Assembly (NCBI RefSeq): GCF_036867135.1
Contig: NZ_JBAJIJ010000002.1
Location: 186,001 to 250,000 of the forward strand
Length of the DNA stretch: 64,000 nt
Origin: Aeromicrobium sp. Sec7.5
GTDB taxonomy: Bacteria > Actinomycetota > Actinomycetes > Propionibacteriales > Nocardioidaceae
Reading direction: 5' to 3'
Below, piece after piece: positions 57,452-64,000 of the stretch. The position numbers were made by a program, and so were the translations under genes. Each line of letters starts with the position of its first letter. Within the stretch, counting starts at the first letter, position 1. The notes beneath the pieces are model-generated. The model was given only the letters and a program-made list of their open reading frames with translations, was not told the DNA's origin and ran no database searches.

Positions 57452-58249
57452 TCAGTCCTGCGGTGCCGGATCGGCCGCCTCGAGCGCCGGCTGAGACGCC
57501 GGAGGACGGCGGCGCGCGCCGGGGAACCGGGTGGCGAGCGAGCTGAGCGGCTCGACGGCGCTGTTGAGCACCGACACCGCGTGGTTGAGGGTCGGGATCG
57601 CGGCACCGAGCATGTCGACGCGCGGCACGAGGGCCTCGAACGTCTCGCCGAGCTCGACGAGGCGGTCGAGGGTGCCGCCGGGCTTGAGGAGCGTCTCGAG
57701 GATCCCCTCCTCGGCCAGGAGCTGCTCCAGCAGTCCGCCGTCCTCCAGGATGCGGTCGAGAGGTCCCCCCTCGGCCAGCACGCGGTCGAGGGCGCCGTCG
57801 TGCTCGACGATGCGCTCCAGCGGGCCACCCGGGGCGAGCAGCCGATCGAGCGGTCCTCCCGGCTCGAGGAACCGGTACAGAGCCCCGTCCTCGGCCAAGG
57901 CACGGTCGAGGGGGCCACCGGCCTCGAGCAGGCGGATGAACGGGCCCTCCTCCGAGGCCATCCGGTCGAGCAGGCCGTCGCGGGCGAGTGCCTTGCCGAT
58001 CGGCCGGTCCTCCGCCGTCAGCTCGGCCAGCGTGTACGCCAGGCCGATGGGGCCGTGCTCGTCCTCGAGCAGGCGGTTGAGCTGGTTGAGCAGGCCGTCG
58101 TCGGCGATGATCCTCGACAGCTGGGCCGCGTATCCGCCCTCGCGCAGCAGAGGCCCCTGCGGCGAGACGAAGTGGCCCAGCGCGAGCGTGGTCTGCGTGG
58201 CGGCCACCGTGACCCGCAGGGGCAGGAAGGCGAGCTGGCGGAGGTCCAT
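57452..58249 (-). CDS. Decapeptide-repeat protein of unknown function
   Basis: 265 aa. Residues 91-200 are eleven uninterrupted 10-residue repeats in strict register, consensus [GDE]-G-P-L-[DE]-R-[LIV]-L-x-[EP], e.g. GGPLDRLLAP, GGPLERIVEH, DGALDRVLAE, GGPLDRILED; a looser copy is at 51-60. The N-terminus (1-35) is hydrophobic/amphipathic (LRQLAFLPLRVTVAATQTTLALGHF), the C-terminus Pro/Ala-rich. The repeats would form a helical rod or solenoid. No family recognised by me; an upstream start at 58309 exists, but ATG 58249 starts the conserved-looking part. Confidence 0.75.
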   Translation of the reverse strand: MDLRQLAFLPLRVTVAATQTTLALGHFVSPQGPLLREGGYAAQLSRIIADDGLLNQLNRLLEDEHGPIGLAYTLAELTAEDRPIGKALARDGLLDRMASEEGPFIRLLEAGGPLDRALAEDGALYRFLEPGGPLDRLLAPGGPLERIVEHDGALDRVLAEGGPLDRILEDGGLLEQLLAEEGILETLLKPGGTLDRLVELGETFEALVPRVDMLGAAIPTLNHAVSVLNSAVEPLSSLATRFPGARRRPPASQPALEAADPAPQD

Positions 58250-58315
58250 GGCGGCCAGCCTAGGTCCGCGGCGACCTGCTGTCACCGGATGTGACACCTC
58301 GGATGTCATACGGCG

Positions 58316-58969
58316 TCACAGGGAGCCGGCCAGGCCCCCGACCAGCGCGAACAGGGCGACGACGATCGAGATCGGCACCAGCCACAGGGCCGCGATCGAG
58401 AGCGAGATGGTCCAGCCGATCCGGGGCGGCGCGAAGTTGCGGGCCCGGCGCAGGTCCTCGACGCCCTGGATCCAGCGGGCCGGCATCGCGACGCCGCGCC
58501 AGGCCCCGCGGAGCCGCGAGAAGACCCGCGAACCGCCGCCGCCCGCGATCTGCTCGAGGATGCCCCGGGTCTCGTCGGCCCGGCCACTCATCTCGACCAT
58601 GAGGGCGAGCTCGGTGGCCAGGGCCACCGGGTCGTCGACGGCGCGGACGATCTGGCGCCGGCGCCACGCGAATCCTGCCGACACCAGGGCCAGGAGAGCC
58701 GCCACGACGAGCCCCACGACCCGGAAGGCGCCCTCGGAGGTGGCGGCCACCACGGCCGTGACCGCGATGAAGGGCAAGGGGACCGCGAGCAGCACGGCGG
58801 TGGGGATGCGCAGCAGTCGGACCGCGACGACCAGCAGGTCGGCGGCACGCGTGGCCGCCCGTCCGGTGCCGTCGTCGACGCGCGCCGTGGCACGGCTCGC
58901 TGCCTCGTTGGTGCGACGGCCCCAGCCGCGTCTGCGCCCACTCGTGCGCCCGCTCATGCGCTCATCCAC
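58316..58969 (-). CDS. Membrane protein of unknown function
   Basis: 217 aa. A strongly basic N-terminus (RRRGWGRRTN) and then helices at about 48-70 (LLRIPTAVLLAVPLPFIAVTA), 80-101 (VVGLVVAALLALVSAGFAW) and 188-212 (SIAALWLVPISIVVALFALV). The cytosolic middle has DDPVALATELALMVEM. Not recognised. 66 bases upstream of the decapeptide-repeat gene on the same strand. Confidence 0.65.
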   Translation of the reverse strand: MDERMSGRTSGRRRGWGRRTNEAASRATARVDDGTGRAATRAADLLVVAVRLLRIPTAVLLAVPLPFIAVTAVVAATSEGAFRVVGLVVAALLALVSAGFAWRRRQIVRAVDDPVALATELALMVEMSGRADETRGILEQIAGGGGSRVFSRLRGAWRGVAMPARWIQGVEDLRRARNFAPPRIGWTISLSIAALWLVPISIVVALFALVGGLAGSL

Positions 58970-59023
58970 GCATCCAGACTACGGAGCCGCACCCACCGAG
59001 CGCGGGTGGAGTAGGTTCACGCC

Positions 59024-59860
59024 GTGGCGGTGATCCTGGCGCTGGTCTCGGCGCTGACCTACGGCATCAGCGACTTCCTCGGGGGACTCTTCTCGCGCCG
59101 GGCGAGCGCGTGGCAGATCTCGGTCTGCGGTCAGACGTCCGCCGCCCTCATCACCTGGGTCTCGGTGCTGTTCATCGCCGGCGACCCGACCGCTCGCGAC
59201 CTGCTGCTCGGCGCCGTGGCGGGGCTCGGCTCGGGCTTCGGCATCGTGTTCCTCTACCGCGGCCTGGCCCACGGACGCATGGGCGTCGTCGCGCCGGTCT
59301 CCGCCGTCGGCTCGGCCCTGGTGCCACTCACCGTCGGTCTTGGTCAGGGCGACCGACCCTCGGCCCTGGCGGCGCTCGGGGTGGCGTGCGCCTTCCCCGC
59401 GATCTGGCTCGTCGCCCGCCCCGTCGACGAACCCGGCACCCTCGAGATCGCGAGCACGGGCTTCCTCGACGGGGTCCTCGCCGGACTCGGCTTCGGCGTG
59501 CTGTTCGCGGCGCTCGGCCAGGTGCCGGAGGAGGCGGGCTTCGCGCCGCTCGCCGTCGCGAACTCGGCCGCGATCGTGGCGGTCGTGATCATCGCCGTGA
59601 CGCTGCGGGAGCCGTGGGTCCCGCGCACCCGGGCCGCGGGCCGCGGGGTCCTCCTGGGCCCGCTGGGCTTCGTCGCGACCGGCACCTTCCTCCTGGCGAC
59701 GCACGACGGACTGCTGTCGATCGTGTCGGTCATCGCCGCCCTGTACCCCGCCTCGACCGTGCTGCTCGCGTGGCTGGTGCTGAAGGAGCGGATCGGTCCC
59801 GGGCAGGCGATCGGGCTGGGTGCCGCGGCCGTCGCGGTCTCGCTCGTCGCCCTCGGTTAG
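59024..59860 (+). CDS. EamA/DMT-superfamily transporter
   Basis: 278 aa with ten membrane helices in two repeats: ALVSALTYGISDFLGGLFSRR opens the first, and ANSAAIVAVVIIAVTLREPW the second; SVIAALYPASTVLLAWLVLKERIGPGQAIGL near the end is typical of DMT exporters. Exports small metabolites; substrate unknown. GTG 59024 is six bases after TAGGTT (59012-59017): leaderless. Confidence 0.88.
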   Translation: MAVILALVSALTYGISDFLGGLFSRRASAWQISVCGQTSAALITWVSVLFIAGDPTARDLLLGAVAGLGSGFGIVFLYRGLAHGRMGVVAPVSAVGSALVPLTVGLGQGDRPSALAALGVACAFPAIWLVARPVDEPGTLEIASTGFLDGVLAGLGFGVLFAALGQVPEEAGFAPLAVANSAAIVAVVIIAVTLREPWVPRTRAAGRGVLLGPLGFVATGTFLLATHDGLLSIVSVIAALYPASTVLLAWLVLKERIGPGQAIGLGAAAVAVSLVALG

Positions 59861-59869
59861 GTTCGGGTC

Positions 59870-60655
59870 GTGCGCATCGCCACCTGGAACGTCAACTCCA
59901 TCCGCAGCCGCATCGACCGCGTGGTCGCCTTCCTGGAGCGCCACGACGTCGACGTGCTCGCGATCCAGGAGACCAAGTGCCGCGAGGACCAGTTCCCCGG
60001 GCTCGAGCTCAGCGCGCTGGGGTACGAGTACACGCACGTCGGCCTGAACCAGTGGAACGGCGTCGCGCTGATCTCGCGCGTGGGCCTCGAGGACGTGCAA
60101 CGGCAGTTCGCCGACGACCAGCCCCAGTTCGCCGACGTGCTCGAGCCGCGGGCGGTGGGCGCGACGTGCGGCGGCGTGCAGGTGTGGAGCCTCTACGTGC
60201 CGAACGGTCGCGACCTCGACCACGAGCACTACACCTACAAGCTGGCATGGCTTGAGCGGCTCCGCACCGCCGGCCAGGACTGGCTGGCCGCCGACCCGCA
60301 GGCGCAGATCGCGCTGACCGGCGACTGGAACATCGCCCCCGAGGACGACGACGTGTGGGACATGGCCGTCTTCGAGAACAGCACCCACGTCTCGGAGCCC
60401 GAGCGAGCCGCGTTCCGCGCGATGCTCGAGGCGGGCTTCAGCGACGTCGTCCGCCCACACACGCCGGGCCCCGGCGTCTACACGTTCTGGGACTACCAGC
60501 AGCTGCGCTTCCCGAAGCGTCAGGGCATGCGGATCGACTTCTCGCTCTGCTCACCCGCCCTCGCCGCGCGGGTCAGCGGCGCCTGGATCGATCGCGAGGA
60601 GCGCAAGGGCAAGGGCGCCAGCGACCACGCCCCCGTCGTCATCGACCTGGACTAG
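59870..60655 (+). CDS. xthA: Exodeoxyribonuclease III
   Basis: 261 aa EEP nuclease: RIATWNVNSIRSR, LAIQETKCREDQFP (catalytic Glu), WSLYVPNGR, LTGDWNIAPEDDDVW (Asp/Asn), RIDFSLCSP and KGASDHAPVVIDLD (Asp-His). It is the main AP endonuclease for base-excision repair. GTG 59870 is six bases from TAGGTT (59858-59863), which overlaps the end of the transporter gene. Confidence 0.95.
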   Translation: MRIATWNVNSIRSRIDRVVAFLERHDVDVLAIQETKCREDQFPGLELSALGYEYTHVGLNQWNGVALISRVGLEDVQRQFADDQPQFADVLEPRAVGATCGGVQVWSLYVPNGRDLDHEHYTYKLAWLERLRTAGQDWLAADPQAQIALTGDWNIAPEDDDVWDMAVFENSTHVSEPERAAFRAMLEAGFSDVVRPHTPGPGVYTFWDYQQLRFPKRQGMRIDFSLCSPALAARVSGAWIDREERKGKGASDHAPVVIDLD

Positions 60656-60667
60656 TCAGATCGCCGC

Positions 60668-60806
60668 TGGTTGAGGTGTGAGGAGCCCTCGGCGACGAGC
60701 CTCGAAACCCTCTGACGGTCAGTGGCCGCTGGTCCGTGCTGACGGCTGCGATCAGCTGACCAAGGTTTCGAGGCTCGCGCCCTGGCGGGCGCTCACACCT
60801 CAACCA
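60668..60806. repeat. Long inverted repeat (family G) after xthA
   Basis: Left arm 60668-60709 starts TGGTTGAGGTGTGAG and ends CGAGCCTCGAAACC; the right arm 60764-60806 is its complement at both ends, with a diverged centre. The 54-base loop has its own pairing, GGTCAG with CTGACC, and the 12-mer TGGCCGCTGGTC also found (complement) at 32800. It is non-coding. Confidence 0.85.
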
Positions 60807-60807
60807 C

Positions 60808-60910
60808 CGGTGGTGACCACGGGCCGAGCGAAGCGAGGCAGGGCGCCCGGGCGAAGCCCGGCCGCGGTGAGGAACGAACCGCGGATGCGACGAGGTACGA
60901 ACCGCGCGCC
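60808..60910 (-). repeat. 3'-UTR mini-hairpin string, family E copy 2
   Basis: On the minus strand it begins at the first base after the tmsB stop and runs CGGTTCGTACCTCGTCGCAT and onward, aligning with 885-990. It includes CCGGGCTTCGCCCGG (about 60847-60861). Both copies share order and orientation relative to the upstream stop codon. Confidence 0.75.
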
Positions 60911-62173
60911 TCACCAACTGGGGCGCAGCGGGAACGAGCTCGTGCCGTCCGCGTGGGGCTTGCCGGCCAGGACGTGGTGCAGCTCGATCTCGTCCTCCTC
61001 GAACGCCAGCCGCGAGCCGGCCATGTAGAGGCCCCACACCTTGGCGGTGCCGAGCGAGACCTCGCCCAGCACCTCGTCCCAGTTCTCGACGAGGTTGCGG
61101 TTCCAGTCACGCAGCGTCATGGCGTAGTGCTCGCGGATGTTCTCGCTGTGACGCACCTCGAGACCGGCGTCGTGGGCCGCCGAGACGATGCGCCCCACAC
61201 CCGTGAGCTCGCCGTCGGGGAACACGTAGCGGTCGATGAAGGCTCCCGCGCTGGCCGGCGAGGTGTTGTTGTCGCGGGTGATGCAGTGGTTGAGCAGTCG
61301 CCCGCCGGGCTTGAGCCGGTCCTCGATGAAGGCGAAGTACGAGCCGTAGTTCCGGACGCCGATGTGCTCGGTGAGGCCGATCGAGCTGACCGCGTCGAAG
61401 TCGCGCTCGGTGACGTCGCGGTAGTCGAGGAAACGCACCTCGGCGCGGTCGTCGAGGCGCTGCTCCTTGATGGCCTGCTGCGCCCAGACCGCCTGCTGCT
61501 CCGACAGGGTGACCCCCAGCGCGTGGACGCCGTAGTGCTCGGCGGCGTGGCGCACCATGCCGCCCCAGCCACAGCCGAGGTCGAGCAGGCGCTGGCCCGG
61601 CTTGAGGTCGAGCTTGCGGCAGATGAGGTCGAACTTCTCGGTCTGCGCCTGCTCGAGCGTGGCTTCGAGCTCGGGGTAGACCGCGCACGTGTACGCCATC
61701 GAGGGACCGAGGACGAGCTCGTAGAAACGGTTGGAGACGTCGTAGTGGTGGTGGATCGCCTCGGCGTCGCGCTGCCGGCTGTGTCGCCAGCCCTCGAAGG
61801 CGCGGCGGGCCCGCGAGAGGTGTTCCTCCGGCGGCGGGGTGGGCGCGATGAGGTTGGCCAGCCCGAGGCTGCGCAGCACCGTGAGGAGCTCGCCCGGCGG
61901 CGGGAGCTTGAAGGTGAGCCGGCTGCGGAAGTGCTGCATGAGCTCGTACGGGTCGCCGGGGTGGATGCCGTCGATCTCCAGGTCGCCGGCCACGTAGGCG
62001 CGGGCGAACCCGAGGTCGCCGGGGTGCGACATCAGGTAGCGCAGTCCGCGCTCGTTGAGCAGCCGCACGGTGTAGGTCGAGTCGATGTCGCCCGCCGCGC
62101 TGCCGTCGTAGGCCTCGAAACGGAACGGCATCCCGTGTCGCATCAGCTTCTCGAGCGCTGTCGAGATCGTCAT
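60911..62173 (-). CDS. tmsB: SAM-dependent fatty-acyl methyltransferase, cyclopropane synthase family (TmsB/BfaB-like)
   Basis: 420 aa, CFA-synthase fold: HHHYDVSNRFYELVLGPSMAYTCAVY (entry), LDLGCGWGGMVRHAAEHYGV (SAM motif), and SSIGLTEHIGVRNYGSYF. It starts with an ATGA overlap with the FAD oxidoreductase. This pairing is the known 10-methyl fatty acid system, in which this enzyme methylenates oleoyl chains and the oxidoreductase reduces them to 10-methyl-stearate (tuberculostearate). A plain cyclopropane synthase is less likely given the partner. Confidence 0.87.
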   Translation of the reverse strand: MTISTALEKLMRHGMPFRFEAYDGSAAGDIDSTYTVRLLNERGLRYLMSHPGDLGFARAYVAGDLEIDGIHPGDPYELMQHFRSRLTFKLPPPGELLTVLRSLGLANLIAPTPPPEEHLSRARRAFEGWRHSRQRDAEAIHHHYDVSNRFYELVLGPSMAYTCAVYPELEATLEQAQTEKFDLICRKLDLKPGQRLLDLGCGWGGMVRHAAEHYGVHALGVTLSEQQAVWAQQAIKEQRLDDRAEVRFLDYRDVTERDFDAVSSIGLTEHIGVRNYGSYFAFIEDRLKPGGRLLNHCITRDNNTSPASAGAFIDRYVFPDGELTGVGRIVSAAHDAGLEVRHSENIREHYAMTLRDWNRNLVENWDEVLGEVSLGTAKVWGLYMAGSRLAFEEDEIELHHVLAGKPHADGTSSFPLRPSW

Positions 62174-63528
62174 GAGTTCCGCACCGCCTTGTCGTACAGG
62201 TTGGTCAGTCGAGCGTCGGGGTCGTAGCGCTCGCGCAGGGAGTCGATCGCCGCCGTGCCGTAGAGGTCCGCGAACGTCGCCTCGTCGTAGAAGGCCTCCG
62301 AGTAGAGGGACTTGTGACCGCCGAGCTCGTGCACCTTGGACTCGACGGCCCGGTTGACGCTGCCCGGCGCGGCGTCGGCCGGCACCTCGACGGTGCCCCA
62401 GAAGCCGACGTTGACGTAGATCGCCCCGGTCTCGAGCGGGTAGGACGACCACTCGCGCGTGGTGCGCAGGGGGCAGAGCCACACGGGCCGCATGCCCACC
62501 TCGGCGTCGAACCACGCGAGGAACTCCGGCAGCGCCTCGAGCGGCACCTCGATGTCCTGGATCACGCGTTCGCGGCCGGGCACCTTCTTGATCTTGTCGA
62601 GCTTCTCGATGATGCCGAGCTTGGTGTCGAGGCCCACGAGGCGGTGGTAGACGTCGCTGCGGCGCCACCGGCGCGGCCAGAGGCGACGGACCCAGGGGGT
62701 CTGGGCGCCGAACGCGCCGGAGCACCAGAACCAGTCGGTGTCCCAGCGCCAGAGGTAGTCGTGGACCGTGAGCCCGTCGGTCTCGAGCTCCTGGACGGAG
62801 CGGTAGTAGATCTGCTGACGCGTGTAGTCGCTGACGTCGATCGGGGCGTCGGTGAGCTCGGCGAGGGTCAGGTAGATCTCGTCGGGCGTGAACGCGGTGC
62901 CGTCGACGCCATCGACCTGGCGGCCGTCGTGCTCGCCGGTCTGGCCGATCTCGTGGATGGCCTTGACCGCGTCGTCGGCGGAGTCGAAGCGCACGTGGCG
63001 CAGCGAGACGCGCTCGGGCACCCGCTCGAGGCGGATGCGCAGGCGGGTGGCGTACCCGAGGCTGCCGTAGGAGTTCGGGAACGCCGTGAAGAGATCGGCG
63101 TGCTCGCCGTCCGGGGTGACCGTGAGGATCTCACCTGACCCCGTCAGGACGTCCATCTCGAGGACCGACTCGTGCGGCAGGCCGTTGCGGAGCGACGTGG
63201 ACTCGATGCCGAGGCCCGTGACGGCACCCCCGAGCGTGATGGTGCGCAGCTGCGGCACGACGAACGGCATGAGCCCGTGCGGGAGGGTGGCCGCCACGAG
63301 GTCCTCGTAGGTGCACATGCCCTGGACGTCGGCGGTGGCGGCGTCGGGATCGATCGCGATGACGCCGTCGAGTCCGGACACGTCGAGGCCCGGGGCGGTG
63401 GTGGCCGTGCGGGGGCGGAACAGGTTGGAGGTGCGCTTGGCGAGCCGCACCGGTGAGCCCGGCGGGATCGCGGCATAGGACTCGCGCAGTCGATCCAAAG
63501 ACTCCTGGTGCGCGCTCCATCCCTTCAC
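62170..63528 (-). CDS. tmsA: FAD-binding oxidoreductase (TmsA/BfaA-like)
   Basis: 452 aa. PCMH-type FAD domain: VIAIDPDAATADVQGMCTYEDLV, PHGLMPFVVPQLRTITLGGAVTGLGIES and NSYGSLGYATRL. The C-terminal half has substrate-domain words RTTREWSSYPL and AIYVNVGFWG. It reduces the 10-methylene intermediate to the 10-methyl acyl chain. GTG 63528; GAGG is close, and TAGTCT lies seven bases upstream. First gene of the two-gene operon with tmsB. Confidence 0.87.
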   Translation of the reverse strand: MKGWSAHQESLDRLRESYAAIPPGSPVRLAKRTSNLFRPRTATTAPGLDVSGLDGVIAIDPDAATADVQGMCTYEDLVAATLPHGLMPFVVPQLRTITLGGAVTGLGIESTSLRNGLPHESVLEMDVLTGSGEILTVTPDGEHADLFTAFPNSYGSLGYATRLRIRLERVPERVSLRHVRFDSADDAVKAIHEIGQTGEHDGRQVDGVDGTAFTPDEIYLTLAELTDAPIDVSDYTRQQIYYRSVQELETDGLTVHDYLWRWDTDWFWCSGAFGAQTPWVRRLWPRRWRRSDVYHRLVGLDTKLGIIEKLDKIKKVPGRERVIQDIEVPLEALPEFLAWFDAEVGMRPVWLCPLRTTREWSSYPLETGAIYVNVGFWGTVEVPADAAPGSVNRAVESKVHELGGHKSLYSEAFYDEATFADLYGTAAIDSLRERYDPDARLTNLYDKAVRNS

Positions 63529-63535
63529 GGACCTC

Positions 63536-63563
63536 AGACTAGGGCGTCGACTCGGCGGAGCAA
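63536..63563 (-). promoter_or_regulatory. Candidate tmsA/tmsB promoter
   Basis: TTGCTC (63558-63563), 16 bases, TAGTCT (63536-63541) on the minus strand, ending seven bases before the start codon. Confidence 0.5.
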
Positions 63564-63571
63564 CAGAGTGC

Positions 63572-63588
63572 CGTTGCGCACAGCAACG
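63572..63588. promoter_or_regulatory. Dyad between pirin gene and tmsA
   Basis: CGTTGC-GCACA-GCAACG: perfect 6-bp arms. It lies just upstream of the tmsA promoter and 35 bases after the pirin stop; it could be a regulator site or a weak terminator. Confidence 0.45.
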
Positions 63589-63622
63589 ATTTTCGCTGTC
63601 GGCAGAATCACCATCCCGTAGG

Positions 63623-64000
63623 TCAGGACAGGTGCCAGATCAGTGCCTCGCCGTCGCCCACGAGCCGGAGCCGGCCACCCGGGTCCGGGCAGCGCAGCTC
63701 GTCGCCCTCCGCGAGGACGTCGCCGTCGACGCTCACGCTCCCCCGCGTGACGTGGACCAGCAACCGGCTCACGATCTCGATGTCGACCGGTGCGACGGGG
63801 CGCACGACCTCCAGCCGGGCATCGGCGTGGACCGTGACCCCCTCGTGCCGGCCCGGCCCGTCGGGGACCTCGAGCGAGGCGTACTCCGGGGCGGCCTCGT
63901 GCCGTGAGCGCAGCATCGTCTGCACGAACACCAGGGGCTCGGTGGTCGAGGCGTTGCGCTCCGCGTGCTTCGCCCCCTCGCCCGCGCTGAGCCGCTGGGC
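63623..64000 (-). CDS. Pirin-family protein, N-terminus outside window
   Basis: The open frame continues past the right edge, so only the last about 125 residues are seen. QRLSAGEGAKHAERNAS then TEPLVFVQTML match the pirin/quercetinase motif (xxMSAGxGxxHxE..., metal-ligand His and Glu). The rest is the C-terminal cupin ending GDGEALIWHLS. The frame's first in-window GTG at 63931 is internal, not the start. Metal-bound oxidoreductase or regulator; role unknown. Confidence 0.8.
   Translation of the reverse strand, partial: AQRLSAGEGAKHAERNASTTEPLVFVQTMLRSRHEAAPEYASLEVPDGPGRHEGVTVHADARLEVVRPVAPVDIEIVSRLLVHVTRGSVSVDGDVLAEGDELRCPDPGGRLRLVGDGEALIWHLS

Overview
The window is very GC-rich, densely packed chromosomal DNA from an actinomycete. 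Gene content and order point to Propionibacteriales/Nocardioidaceae, and Aeromicrobium or a close relative is my best guess (inference). Three blocks keep the order known from Mycobacterium tuberculosis: acyltransferase, galE2-like, bS22-like, bldC, proC, sugar isomerase, ppx and a Cys-rich protein (the Rv0502 to Rv0495c neighbourhood); radA, disA, membrane protein and mutY (Rv3585 to Rv3589); and clpC, lysS, coaX, panD, panC, DUF2520, folK/B/P/E, ftsH, hpt, tilS, zinc protease, dacB and ppa (Rv3596c to Rv3628). A tmsA/tmsB (bfaA/bfaB) pair for 10-methyl-stearate fits the tuberculostearic acid chemotype of Aeromicrobium.

Layout. 1-11.7 kb: a DUF5667 protein, the bldC/proC block with an AcuC-type deacetylase and a BASS-family transporter inserted, then purU, a Ppx/GppA phosphatase and a VOC protein. 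11.7-17.6 kb: FMN glutamate-synthase-like protein, radA, disA (c-di-AMP synthase), mutY. 17.7-26.4 kb: clpC with a ClgR-type box, then a complete fructose PTS locus (ptsH, fruA, fruK, fruR, and divergent ptsI) where mycobacteria carry lsr2. 26.7-44.8 kb: lysS, small stress proteins (one, a CsbD protein at 28625-28795, only 56 codons), pantothenate/CoA genes, the overlapping folate operon behind ftsH, then hpt-tilS, a zinc protease, dacB and ppa. 45-60 kb: accessory metabolism: a TetR regulator with a Baeyer-Villiger monooxygenase, a DUF3516 helicase, an acyl desaturase, purL, a MerR regulator with a flavin reductase and ABM monooxygenase, a decapeptide-repeat protein, a transporter and xthA. 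60.9-64 kb: the tmsA/tmsB operon and the end of a pirin gene.

Co-ordination. Many minus-strand genes form translationally coupled operons with ATGA/GTGA overlaps (fruR-fruK; the DUF2520 gene-panC; panD-coaX; folP-folE; folB-folK; tilS-hpt; tmsA-tmsB). About 14 genes have a TANNNT -10 element 6-7 nt before the start codon and no room for a ribosome-binding site, which suggests leaderless transcripts. Regulator/target pairs with visible operators are fruR (10-bp phased direct repeats), TetR (7-bp-arm palindrome on the monooxygenase promoter) and MerR.

The least explained content is intergenic: several families of short GC-rich inverted-repeat clusters (about 5.35-5.45, 8.16-8.33, 26.44-26.67, 41.56-41.71, 47.18-47.28, 60.67-60.81 kb) and strings of small TTC-loop hairpins immediately after stop codons (0.89, 44.80, 60.91 kb). 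I saw no tRNA, rRNA, transposase, phage gene or CRISPR array.
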